From Phlebotomus papatasi (lineage: Eukaryota > Arthropoda > Insecta > Diptera > Psychodidae), in the NCBI RefSeq assembly GCF_024763615.1, contig NC_077224.1, forward strand, positions 15,965,078 through 16,029,077: 64,000 nucleotides of DNA, given 5' to 3'. Below, piece after piece: positions 20,701-30,949 of this stretch. The translations under genes were made by a program, and so were the position numbers. Under the pieces are notes generated by a model. It did no database searches. It worked only from the letters and a program-made list of their open reading frames with translations, and had not been told where the DNA came from. How positions within the stretch are numbered: position 1 is the stretch's first letter; every line of letters starts with the position of its first letter.

Positions 20701-23700
20701 TAGCTCTGAAAAATGCGACCGGTTTTAGTATAATTTTTTCCCTGTTTTCGTACACATTTCACGAGATATCTTCAAAACTACGCAGGTTGCCAATTTAGGG
20801 TTTTCGGTTGCCTCTTCGCTATTAAATTGGCTTTTATTTTATATTAGTATTTTTTGCTAATTCATTCTACAATGACAGAAAACAGCTAATAAACTCAAAA
20901 GTTTTTTCGGCTCGCTAGAAACATATGGGAAACATAGGAAATGTCATGATGTAATTTATTACTCTTTTTCGATGGAAAATTTAAAATTTCATCTCGACTG
21001 AAGTATATGCTTATGTGTCTTTGTTTTAAGAATATACTTCAGTCAAGAAGATTTTCTTGTGACGAAGAATTACATATAATTATCACATAATTATCAATAA
21101 TTAATTATAAGCTAACTAATATTTAATAAAAATGTGCATGTCTCTTAAAAACAATAAAAGAAAATTCACATTATTCGAAGGCATGAACGTTCGAAGGGAA
21201 AGTACTTTCTCCTAGTTAAAACGTCAGCAAAAACCGAATTTGAACTCTAAATTGTTGCTTCTTTCATTTGGGATAAAAAGTTAAAAATTGGAATGAATGA
21301 ATGAATCAGTAAGAATTTTTAATCATATTAGGGGAAAGTACTGTTCCTTCGAACGTTTATGCCTTCGAATAATGTGAATTTTCTTTTAGTTTTCCTAAGA
21401 AACTTACACATTTCTATCAAATATTAGTTAGCTTATCATCAATTGTTGATAATTCCGTGGTAATTTAGTGTAAATCTCTTACGAAAAACAAAAGAAATTC
21501 ACATTATTCGAAGGTATGAACGTTCGAAGGGAGAGTACTTTCCCCTACCGACTATTAAAAATTTTCTCTTGCCATTTTTAAATTTATTGATTACAAATGA
21601 TTTCTCATCAATACAATTATGTAAAGAAGATATTTATATACTCAAAAAATACTGTTGAGTATTTATTGTAAACGAGTCTAATTTTCGTTAGTAAAACAAC
21701 AATTTTAATCTTGTCTGTAAAAAAAACAAAGATGGTTTATTATGAGAATTTAGTGAAGTGTAAACGCATAAAAAGAAGAAATTGGTGTGGAAGTAAAAGG
21801 CAAAGAGAAATATTCTTATTTTTGTATTCTTCATTAAAAAAAATGCAATATTTTGGTATATATACAATATATACCAAAAAAGGTCCCTTAAGTGTAAAAT
21901 TGTTTACTTGGGGAATTAATAAATGTATTATTATTATTATTACAATTATTATTATACAATTTTTTTGTAATTTGATCAATAAAGTTGAGTTTGATAAGCA
22001 GATTATTATGCCTTCAGCACACCTTTCACATCGGTAAAATTTCATGAAATCAAAATTTGCGTTCTTTTCGTTCTCAAAAGATTGGCTGAACTAAATTTAA
22101 TTTGGTGTGATATTCAAAAGAAGAAGAGTGCGCAAGAGTAGGTCAGACGTATGCAAAGCTTTTAAGAAAGAAAGTGATAAGGGTTTTGACTTTATGAAAC
22201 TTTTGTTGTCTAAAAGGCGTGCTGGAGCCATTACAATTGGAGTTTTTGTTTTTGTAGAATTTTTTGATGGGTTTAGGGTAAGTGTGCCAAATTTCGGCAT
22301 AGTTGCTTGCAAGCGCCAAAGTCTTAAGTTTGAAATTTAATATTTTTAATATAAATTTGATTTTTTGTTACTTCTTTTTAAGGAGTGTTGCTTGGAACCT
22401 TGTATACAGTTTATCGTCTTGATTTTCTTTAAATTTATTCTTAATGCATTTTAAAATGAAGAAAAATGTAGAAATAGCTTTGATGGCCTATTTCGGCCAC
22501 CTAGGTTCTCATAGTTCCGTGCCCTTCCGGAATTCTTCCAAAGTCTTTTTCACATCATCTCGATCGTAGAATGTACATTTTTTGCTATTATTTTGTATTG
22601 TATATTCTCTAGAGTTTGCAAAAACAAAAAAATATGGAATTTTGAGGAACAAAAGAGGTGGCTGAAATTGCAAGCTGGCCGAAATTTGGTACACTTACCC
22701 TAATGGTTTTAATGATCATTTTAATTCGTCAACTGGTTAAACTCCTTCCTAAGGATTATAATTAAGTGTTATTTTTTTTAATTGACTTTTCTCAATGTCA
22801 ATGAAATAATAAGAAATAATAGATTTAAAAAAAAACTGTTTTTTTAAACAAAAATTTTGTCATTGATATCATCAATTTTTTTGATGGGTTAAAGATCCAA
22901 TGACTTAATTTATTTTATTGGTTTTAGAGATTTAATAAAAAAAACTGCCCAGAAAATTAAAGCTAATAATTAAAGTTAATAATATGCGCGTAAATCAATA
23001 GCCGTACTCACTATGGCGCTGTTATCTTGTAATATGGTTATCTCGTTATCTCGTTATGTTCTCGTAATGTATTTTATAAATGAAAAATTATAACAAGATA
23101 ACAGATTACGGAGATTACGAGATAACAACGCCATAGTGAGTACGGCTAATGATTCGAAAGAAATAGTGTTAAAAAATTATAGCTTTACTTAACGTTTTCT
23201 TTAATTATAATTTAATACGGGCTTCAGATCTAAGGCTTAGCCATATGGCTTAACTGCTCCAATTCCTTATCAATCACAATTTTTTGGAAAGATTTAGGAT
23301 TGAATTATAAATTGGATTAAAAGTCAAATGAATTCCTGAAGAAATTTAACGAATTATTGTGCCTTGCAGTTAGTTAAGTTCTTTCAATTAATATTTGGTT
23401 AGAGAGTACTAAAGAGTGGGAAAAGGAGCTTAAGTAGGTGCTTTAAATTCCAATTGTGTTCGAGTGACCTTTTATATGTTTCATACCCAAACAATATAAT
23501 TACAAAAGAAAATTTCATTCTAATGGCAGACACAGAAATTTTGTGCATAATTTTCTTTTAATTCTTTTAATGTCAATAATCTTTAATAAAATAATCCAAA
23601 ACACATGGCTTTGAAGAAGTTTAGGATGGGGTAGTGGGAAGAGGGTAAAACGTTCATGGGGGGTCGCCGAAGATCAGATGAAGATATCTTTTACGGTATG

Positions 23701-25126
23701 ATCTCCCGCCCAGAAACAATTAAAAAAAAATCGAAATGTGTACCGCTCCTTATTTAACTTCGAGCAGTAAAATCCACAAATATTAATAAAATAAATTTAA
23801 TAATAAAATTTTTCATAACTCTCAAAGATCGCCCGTTCGCCGCTAGTGGTCTTAGAATTGCATTAAACGTTGTATTTAGGAACAGTTTAAGAAATTCAGC
23901 TTTGTATTTGTCTTAACCTTTGAAACTTGTTAAAAATATTTAACTTAAAATTCGTATATTTAAAATACCAATTAATTTGGATAATTTCCGCAGTTTTTTC
24001 TTAATGACCTTTTCTAAAAAAAAAAGTTAAACTACGATTGATATTGTAAAGAAAATGAGATAACTTCCACTTAATCAACAAACACTGAGAAAAAAACGAG
24101 GGTGCGATTAACCTTTTTTCCTCATAACTTTAACACTTTTTAGGTGTAAAAATATATCAACATTTTTAATGTTAATTTTACACCTTTTTAAGGGCAAAAA
24201 TAACATGAAAAAGGGTAAATTTAACCTCTAATATACCGAAACAGCATAATATTGACACCGATTTCGGATCAATACTGCAGGGTAAAATTAACATTTCCGG
24301 AATGTTATTTTAACTTTTTCGGATTTCTCTCAGTGAAGTTGCCAATGCGATATTCGTATTTTGGCCATTGACCTTATTAAAAATACTTAATTAATTACAC
24401 CTTTATATTTATTTATTAATTAATGGTATTCTTTACTCCGATAAAAAGCTCAAAGTTTCCCTTCCATCTTACGAAAAGCTCTGTATACATTAAATTAGCA
24501 TTAACGTCATAAAATCTATTCATAAAAGTCTTAGATTAGTTCTTCTTGAAGAACTTCCTACAAGAATTCCTCAAGAAAATCCCAGACAAAGACATGCTCT
24601 TATGATTTTCTTCTTTATACCTCAACACAGACCCCTGGACGACAGACGACCTCTGTATGATGACTTCGGTTCCGCCGGTGGCCAGGTAAAGAATTGTGAC
24701 AGAGATTCGTTCCGTGCATTCGTCAAGGCGGACAGACCTTCTGTGCAATTTATCACGTTTTGTGACTTGGTCAAATATTGATTTGTCTGTGGCTTGGACA
24801 CATTTTTTTCTCTCTCTCCATCTCTCCTCCAGGCACTGTATCCACCACCCCTGAGGAATCATCAGTTGCCCACGGGGAGCCTGACGCGTCCACGAGAGGA
24901 TGGCTATTTTGCACGTCACCGAATCACGATTTATGAGGACCCCAGGGATATGCTGGAATCAAGGGGAAGACTAGATTCAAGACGTCCGGATTTTGTGAGT
25001 TTGGCTGCCGGAGGCGAAGGCGTTGCCCCATTCAGTGCACCCAGATTGGATTTTCGACCCAGTCCAATGCGCTACCGGGATCAACTCAATGATGACCGAA
25101 GAGATTTGCGATTCAGGGACTTTTAA
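17704..25126 (+). CDS. Secreted Cys-free Tyr/Asp/His-rich protein, function unknown
   Basis: Three exons, 17704-18410, 24631-24685 and 24833-25126 (stop TAA), give 351 residues. The first junction splits an Arg codon (AG|A); the second is phase 0. The middle 55-bp exon encodes PLDDRRPLYDDFGSAGGQ. Residues 1-20 are a hydrophobic signal peptide starting MMVILVLFLALQ. The mature chain has no cysteine and is rich in Tyr, Asp, Arg, Gly and His. The segment GFHNSYHKDE (114-123) and SYYEDSDDRGG (129-139) recalls secreted low-complexity insect proteins of unknown role (compare DUF4779-type proteins, from memory). Dibasic pairs are frequent. It could be a cuticle or extracellular matrix component; that is only inference. 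The two-ATG start (17704 and 17707) leaves the first residue uncertain. AATAAA at 25235-25240 probably ends the transcript. Confidence 0.78.
18568..19425. mobile_element. TA-flanked 858-bp element (AGGGTAAATG / CATTYACCCT-type ends)
   Basis: The left end TAGGGTAAATGTCCTGATTC and the reversed right end TAGGGTGAATTAAGCTAATTC are alike, and TCCAAATGG-type sequence is found near both ends in opposite orientation. It is non-coding. Confidence 0.45.
19657..19849. mobile_element. TA-flanked foldback (TAGGGGAAAGTGCCC)
   Basis: TAGGGGAAAGTGCCCGTGCT on the left and the reversed right end TAAGGGAAAGTGCCCATCCT match, and the inner CAAGCTTCATAATGACTAAA pairs with TTTAGTCATTATAAAGCTTG-like sequence. Confidence 0.65.
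20152..20246. repeat. Short foldback ending ACATTCCCCTA
   Basis: The reversed right end TAGGGGAATGTAGGCATGGTT resembles the left sequence TAGTGGATGTAAGCATTGTT. It looks like a shortened relative of the 219-bp element at 61634. Confidence 0.45.
21120..21214. repeat. Right half of the foldback found complete at 21329
   Basis: AAAGAAAATTCACATTATTC, CGAAGGCATGAACGTTCGAA and AGTACTTTCTCCTA repeat the right arm of the neighbouring element. The left arm is missing. Confidence 0.6.
21329..21547. mobile_element. 219-bp TA-flanked foldback, family E
   Basis: The left TAGGGGAAAGTACTGTTCC and reversed right TAGGGGAAAGTACTCTCCC agree; inner arms with CCTTCGAATAATGTGAATTT pair along most of the length. 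Confidence 0.8.
21852..21880. repeat. Short perfect hairpin of TATA type
   Basis: TTTTGGTATATA and TATATACCAAAA are exact inverted copies around five bases. An ATT microsatellite follows at 21929-21960. Confidence 0.6.
22015..22228. repeat. Foldback family A copy
   Basis: GCACACCTTTCACATCGG opens and CTAAAAGGCGTGCTGGAG closes it; the middle carries AAAAGAAGAAGAGTGCGC. Confidence 0.7.
22274..22702. mobile_element. TA-flanked element family B, copy 2
   Basis: The ends are TAGGGTAAGTGTGCCAAATT and, reversed, TAGGGTAAGTGTACCAAATT. At 429 bp it matches copy 1 (4857-5284) along its length, including GTTGCTTGGAACCTTGTA and TTTATCGTCTT. Confidence 0.8.
22999..23148. repeat. 150-bp TA-flanked foldback (TAGCCGTACTCACTATGGCG)
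   Basis: TAGCCGTACTCACTATGGCG at the left is the exact complement of CGCCATAGTGAGTACGGCTA at the right. The inner GTTATCT-rich arms pair imperfectly. Confidence 0.75.
24083..24335 (+). mobile_element. Family C MITE (CACTGAGA ends), full copy
   Basis: Left end CACTGAGAAAAAAACGAGG, right end TTCGGATTTCTCTCAGTG. Inside are ACATTTTTAATGTTAATTTT and ACACCGATTTCGGATCAATA as in the other copies. The flanks do not show a clear target duplication. Confidence 0.75.
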
Positions 25127-25910
25127 TCATCTCCCTCCACAATCCATCTCTACGCCAATTTAAGTTTTTTTTCTATTTTTTTTCTATTTTTTTTCTTGTA
25201 TAAGAAGTTCATTTTAAAAAACAAGAAACGGGGCAAATAAAGAAAGTCTTTCCGTCTCAGGAGAGATTTCAGGTGAAAGGTACAATAAGAATCTTTTGTC
25301 TTCCCTCCAGAAAGAAAGTCAATTTTGATTCTATTTTCCGCATTATTTCACTTTTGAGAATTTCCTTTGTCGTTGTCCTCAAAATTGTCCCATTGAAAAA
25401 TTGAAAATACTGTCACAGACACATTTTTCCACCTCAATGAATCTATCCCGGAATGCGCATTTTGGCTACCAAAAAGGCATCATTTCTGGTAATGAGGCGA
25501 ATATAATTTTGTGTCTCTGCCTAATTGAATCGATGCTCGTTTCAATTCACGTGTTTACCACACATGCAAAATTTTACACTAATTTTGGTGAAACATCCTT
25601 TCTGGTGTGTCCATCCGCATTTTGCTTCTCATTGATTATTTCCCTCCATTGAGACATTCACTGATTAATTTCGCTAATGAGGTGCTTTAGTCAAGGATGA
25701 TTGAGTGCTACTTTGTGGTGTACATTGTTTTTACAAGGTGTAACTAATAAAAGTCAAGGTTGATTTTACAATTGCTCAAAATGGCAATTTTAATATTAGG
25801 CAAATTAGGTAATTAGAAATTTTCTTAAGGAGATAGTGTTTGACTTTCTGTGAAAATAGACTACTCCTTCTACAAGTTTTCTGATTTAAAATTCTTGTAT
25901 TATACTCTCT
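25127..25910. other. 3' UTR and flank of the secreted-protein gene
   Basis: T-rich, with AATAAA at 25235-25240. After about 25260 the sequence is non-repetitive with no gene seen. Confidence 0.5.
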
Positions 25911-26233
25911 CAAATTCGGGCATTTGGGACCGAAATGTCACCCGAATTAGAAAGAAACTCGGGCGACAAACTTTTTGAAATGCAATGATGTTTTATTCAA
26001 CTGCATTTATATATTGAGTTAACACACTCATATATATCGTAAATTGCATGAAAATCGCTTAATAATGCAAAATCATATCAAAACTAAGACAAACCATGCC
26101 AAACTTAAGCATATTTGATTCATTTGATGATTATAATCGAATTTGAAAAATGACAACAAACTTTTTTCAACTGCTGCCCGAATTAAAAAGTAGCCCGACT
26201 TTAAAAGAGCCGAGTTAGCGAGAGTCTACTGTA
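25911..26233. mobile_element. pogo/Tigger-type short element
   Basis: Reversed, the right end reads TACAGTAGACTCTCGCTAAC, the usual look of pogo-like termini with a TA flank. The left end TATACTCTCTCAAATTCGGGC is a worn counterpart; CCCGAATTA occurs near both ends in opposite orientation. Confidence 0.55.
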
Positions 26234-26990
26234 TATTAAAGGTAATTCACTGCAGCAGAGGGACCCAATTCAATTTGACAGAGGGAACTCAAAGAGAACG
26301 TGTGAATACCCAGATTAGGAACCCCGGAGAACGCACCCAGAACACTAGAAACTCACGAAAAAACCTAAGAACATTTTGAAACCTGAAAAATACTCAAGGA
26401 GTCAAACAATAACACCATCAAGAACACTCATAGAATGCTTGAGACTCCGAAAAATTTGCAAGGAGCCTGGGTACTTAAGGTGACAGCTTGGGAACAAGGG
26501 AAACTCATCGTATCTTCGGGGAAATACGAACTAAAATGAGTTATTTCTTGCAGGAGCCCGTCAAACTAAATAAAAAGTGAAGCTATTTTTCACTTTTCCT
26601 TGTAAAAATGTTGCAGATATTGCACCGCGACTTAAACAAATTTGCTCGTAGTTCTTGTATTATTTCGGCGAACATTATGAAATATGTATTTTTAGATAGC
26701 TTTTAATGCACGATTTCGAAATATATCAGACTGATAAGCAAATTCTCTTTAGGAAAAAACTTTCCAATAGTCTTCAGTGCCTCTATGAAAAAATGTATGG
26801 AAAACTGAAATGTCGAGAGGCCCCTGCTTCTTGATAATTATACAACATTAAAAGAAAGTCACCATCTCGAACAAGTTTAGAAGTACTAAGCGAGAAGTTT
26901 TGTAAGATTATTTTTTGATTTGTCTTGGATTCAATAGCCATAATGTTCCAGATTCTTTTTCTGAAAGGAAACGCTCTGGTAACCTAGCGG
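26234..26990. other. No gene or repeat recognised
   Basis: Mixed-composition sequence with no open frame longer than 60 codons and no inverted ends that I could see. Confidence 0.4.
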
Positions 26991-27029
26991 AATCCAAGAG
27001 GGAACTAGCAGTCTAAGTAAAGCCGGACT

Positions 27030-27085
27030 GGTTGTAGTGTATGGATGGTAGTAGCGTTCGTGAGCACTGGTTCGAATGTCCTCTC
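27030..27085 (+). repeat. tRNA-like promoter fragment (SINE)
   Basis: GGATGGTAGTAGCGTTCG is A-box-like and GGTTCGAATGTCC at 27069-27081 is B-box-like, with usual spacing. It may be the head of a SINE or lie inside the retroelement remnants. Confidence 0.4.
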
Positions 27086-27757
27086 GAAACCAAAACTTCC
27101 CGTACACTTGCCGAGGATCCAAGAGTCGAGCTCGAGAATGAGATTAAGTGTTACCACCTTCCAAATGGAAAGGAAAGTAACAACTCTCAAACGGAGAAGC
27201 AAAGGCAGATCACAGCCCACAAAGATATAACGATATCTTGAGATCGAGATGTGATCACGGGCACCGAAACGGAGAGGTGCTTTACTGATTCACTATCTGC
27301 ATCGAAGAACACCTCAATATCCTAAGTTATTAAAAGAATTATCAATGCTCTCACAAGGAGCAAGAGAGTGTTAAACGAAGGAAGCTCATGATAACACCAG
27401 AGCGTTTGAAGGTTACAATAGACTCGTTGGTTGATGTGGGAGACGTGACCAGACTAAGTGAAAGTAAAATTGAAAATGACACCAAGCCAAGACAAATTAA
27501 AAAAACATTACTACTTTGACAGCTCGGGAAAATCGACCTTTGTACCCTTGAACAAGTATCAATTAGAACTATTGACCACTGGCTTTGGGGATATCATACT
27601 GCTGTGCAAGCTGCTCTGGAATATTTGGCTTTCCAAGCATTCCTTACTATAATTTCAAAAACTTAGAGAGATACTAAACATTTTTCACGGAAAAATCGAA
27701 AAAACAAGTAGGTACTTCTACAGCAAATTCATACTACATCTGCTTAATCTTCTACGC

Positions 27758-28400
27758 ATGCAGGTGTCACCTTGCTACGGTGTCAAGGTGACGGGATTGC
27801 AGCCTGCAATCTGCGGTTTGCAGGAGCAACTAAGGGCCCGTTTGGAGAGAGTCGAGAAATTACCTCTTAAGATACACCAAAAACTAAACTTGATCAAAAT
27901 TCATATAATGCTGCACAGCTGTACCGCCTCACAAAGATTACGCCTTCTAAAACGACGCTACAACGTCCAAAGATGGCATAATTAGAGCGACAGTAAAAGA
28001 GATCTTGCATCTGCCATTGAGCGTGACATTGTAGTAGAAAAGATGGTAGCCTTGGGATACGACAGTTTGAGGTTATTGTGGTGTCGGCCACCTTGAAATC
28101 CGGCATTCGCTTTCTCCAAGCTGATGATCCGTTCAAATGTGGTTTGGCTGTTGATGGAAGTCTTGAGGTAAGCATCATCAGCATTTAGCAGCGAAGTCTT
28201 TAAGCAGAAATCTAAGAAAAAAACATGCTGATGTAATGGATAGGAAGTAAAGCCAAGGGATCCGCGACAGCCGCCTTAAAGGATAGTTCCTTACAGCGCT
28301 ACGAATGCGAACAGTCTGAGAAACCGAGTGGCCGTGAACAGATTCCGTCCGCAATCAGATATAAATTGTCATAAATGTGGATCAATGTTGGCGATTCTGT
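27758..28400 (+). pseudogene. Decayed non-LTR retrotransposon, RT thumb to zinc-knuckle part (R2-like)
   Basis: Across three frames one can read LERVEKLPLKIHQKLNLIK (within 27758-27985), IIRATVKEILHLPLSVT (27978-28029), KDGSLGIRQFEVIVVSATLK (28039-28098), then LRMRTV and NCHKCG near 28364-28381. The order LPLK..QKL, VREILHLP, DGGLGI..LE..VPSA and a CxxC knuckle is that of R2-type elements downstream of the catalytic RT motif. Stops and frameshifts separate the pieces, so it is dead. The catalytic YxDD part was not found. The clade is assigned from memory of the motif order. Confidence 0.55.
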
Positions 28401-28499
28401 CTGGAAACAGTACCGTTGACCTTCACAGAAGAAGAGACGGGCCCTACAACGAATCTATGGGTCTTACCATTAGGACACTACAGGGAAATTAAATTATTA

Positions 28500-28542
28500 A
28501 TCAATTAATTAATCAATTTAATTTAATTAAATTACTTATTAT
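28500..28542. repeat. TTAA-rich simple sequence
   Basis: AATTAATTAATCAATTTAAT and similar; low complexity, it separates two retroelement fragments. Confidence 0.5.
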
Positions 28543-28780
28543 ATGGGCCCTCAAATCAAAATCTTTTCCCATTTTCCTCCCACTTCAATCTTTTCGGTCT
28601 TCTGGGTCCAGAAAATTCGGCCTCCGGAATCTTCACGTTTCATTTTCTTGTGCATATTCTTATATATTCCTTTTAGTGAATTCAATCAAAGTCCCTCTAT
28701 CATTCCATAATTCTCTATTCTTTAGCCTAATTGCACACTTTAAAGACTCCCGTTGCGTCCAGAGCAGCAGTTGGCGTCGA

Positions 28781-29002
28781 TTTTAAGGCCCCGTGATTGC
28801 AAGACAAGCATGTCTTTGAAACCTATTCAGAGCCTCAACCGTACACTTCAACTTTACTCTAGGCCACCAGACTACAGATGCAAAACCAATGACTGGTTTC
28901 ACTACCTGCATGTAAATAAATTGCATCACCTTTGGAGAAAGTCCCCAAGTCTTTGCCGACCATTCTCCTGCATTGCCATAGGCTTCGCAAGGCTGTGTTC
29001 AC
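28781..29002 (-). pseudogene. Decayed non-LTR retrotransposon, Jockey/R1-like RT C-terminal region
   Basis: On the minus strand, NTALRSLWQCRRMVGKDLG (about 28945-29000) is followed in another frame by VMQFIYMQVVKPVIGFASVV, WWPRVKLKCTVEALNRFQRH and ACLAITGP (28929-28781). This is the well-known block after the RT catalytic site in Jockey/I/R1 clade elements (WWPR...LNRxQRxACLxITG). A frameshift lies near 28930 and a stop near 28780. It is opposite in strand to the neighbouring R2-like piece. Confidence 0.7.
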
Positions 29003-30400
29003 CTTTTCCTCAAAGTTGCTATACTAAATTTTCTTTTTCATCTAGAGGAAAATCCAAGGATTTCCAGGAGTTTTTTGAGGTGGAAATATGAACCTAAAAA
29101 GTAAGAGATTTTTCGACATAGTGGTATAATTGATTCGGCTTATGTGACATTCGTTAAAAAGTCGTTAAATTTGATCATCATTTTTTGTACGAAGCTGCAA
29201 AGGTTCTCCCTAAAAATATTTTGTGGTGTACATGCGCCTTCTGTAATCATCTTTCCCTTGAGTGAGTTTACTAGACGTAAATTTTCTATTAAATTTTCAA
29301 TGTAAACGACGTAAACGACTATCCATTCTAACCATGTGCAATGAGAAATATCTTAATTTCTTACAACTGTAACATTTTCCCACAAATAATTTCTCAAAAT
29401 CTCCCGAAAATAATCTTAAATTTCTAGTAATTCCAACAACAATCCATCACTCTGGAGTATTTTTCAAATATTTGAAGTAAAGGGTGAAATTGCCGGGAAA
29501 TAACAATGAAAATTCTCATTTCTCACACTATTGTTGGGATGAATTTGAAATTTGGTGGTTGTTCTTTTGGGCCTCTCTCGGGATGGAGGCGAAAGTGGCG
29601 GAAAACGAGCCCTTAATTCGAATTGAAAGGGTTTGCCTCTCACTTAACTCCCAAGAGGGTCATTTTTCGCATTTCACAAAACACCCCTTTTCCTCCCAGG
29701 CCAAAAACTTTAAATGATATAAATTTCTTTTGGATTCTCAGGCAAAAAAGTAAAACTTTCCCCATTTCAGATGGAATGCCATTCCCTGTCCATTTTTGAT
29801 ATAGAAGAAAAAAAGAAGAATTCTTTGTATGATTTGTAGCCAAGGTAAGAAATCCATCTTCATTCCCACTCAACAGACTGAAAAATATTTCAATATTTCT
29901 TTGTAGGGCAACAATTGGCAAATTGTTGAATAACTTCACAAGAATGTCCAAGAGATGAAAAAAAATCACAATGCCCAGAAGGTATCTTCTCTGATGTCCA
30001 GATGGACGAAAAGATATACATCATATCCCTCTTATAAGAATTTATAGAAATATTTTAATAAAGTTCCACTTTCATTCTTATCCCTGATTTCCAAAAAATT
30101 CTTTTGCAAAAAAAAAATAGTCACCTAAAGTACCAATAAATGTCCACTCAGGACGACTAAAAGACTGAAAAATTGCTTCAAAATGTATTTGGGTGAAAAA
30201 ATTGTAACCCTCTTCGTTCAAGGTTCACGTATGCACCCCAAACATCCTTCTAAATGAGATTAAACCCCGAAAAAAAAAACATTCAGGCAAGCATCCAGGG
30301 TTGGAAGAGAACAATTTGATAGCCCAAGATACAAATAAGTGTTTCTTTTTCACCTCCCCAAAATAAAATGTATTATAGGAAGAATTAAAAAATCCCTGCA
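29003..30400. other. No gene recognised
   Basis: Mostly non-repetitive AT-rich sequence with T-rich tracts. Open frames up to about 110 codons occur on both strands, but none has a recognisable domain. Confidence 0.4.
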
Positions 30401-30416
30401 CGGATTATGTTTGCAG

Positions 30417-30466
30417 CGACCAGCATACAGCCCAGACTGTTTACATTTCCCATGGATTCAGTCACG
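30417..30466 (+). other. Possible 50-nt exon
   Basis: TTTGCAG precedes and GTAAGG follows, and all three frames are open in between. The pyrimidine tract is weak and no partner exon is known, so this is a candidate only. Confidence 0.15.
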
Positions 30467-30769
30467 GTAAGGCAGGATCTCTCCCTAACCGTTCCTTCCT
30501 TTTTTTCTACCATTCCTCAATAAATCTTTCCAATTTTGCACAATTAAACCCCCGAAAAAAAAGGACTGACCAAAAATAGGAGAAAAAGTCCACCCTTTGT
30601 GATCCTATTAAACCCTTTTCCTAACCCAAAGCCAGTTAGAAAGAGCCTTTTCGTGCCGGAGAACGATTAAAGGTAGAATATTTAGTTACTACTGCTTGAG
30701 CTTTTACACAACAATGTATAATTATCGAATTTATGAATGCACAAGTGTTAATTATATTCAAAAACTTAC

Positions 30770-30875
30770 CTTCCTGCTGCTCAAGACTTCAGGACACGAC
30801 AGAAGATGGTCGTGGAGGCACTTCCGGGTCGTACAACATTGCACTGTTACAGGAAACAGTCATGGAATTAGACCC
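30770..30875 (-). other. Possible minus-strand exon
   Basis: On the minus strand TTTGCAG precedes 30875 and a perfect donor AAG|GTAAGT follows 30770. One frame reads SNSMTVSCNSAMLYDPEVPP then RPSSVVS and a stop, like a protein C-terminus. A second acceptor (TTTCCTGTAACAG, exon start 30843) would keep another, Cys-rich frame open to the donor. No partner exons were found. Confidence 0.25.
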
Positions 30876-30949
30876 CTGCAAAGCCATCAAATGAATTAAA
30901 AATAAAAAGGAATTGCTTTTTGAGTTGTTTTTATTATGAAAATGTAATA

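Larger units (their letters stand above)
18411..24630 (+). other. 6.2-kb intron of the secreted-protein gene, mostly foldback elements
   Basis: The donor is GTAGGA at 18411 and the acceptor is CTCAACACAG at 24630. It carries TA-flanked elements at 18568, 19657, 21329, 22274 and 22999, a family A copy at 22015, and a family C copy at 24083. Between them is AT-rich sequence. No further exon was recognised. Confidence 0.7.

Noticed and set aside
21711..22045. Open frames of about 100 codons on both strands
   Set aside because: Mainly Lys/Ile/Asn low complexity over an ATT microsatellite and a MITE end.
24536..24919. 127-codon minus-strand open frame
   Set aside because: It lies opposite two real exons of the secreted-protein gene and their intron; a shadow.
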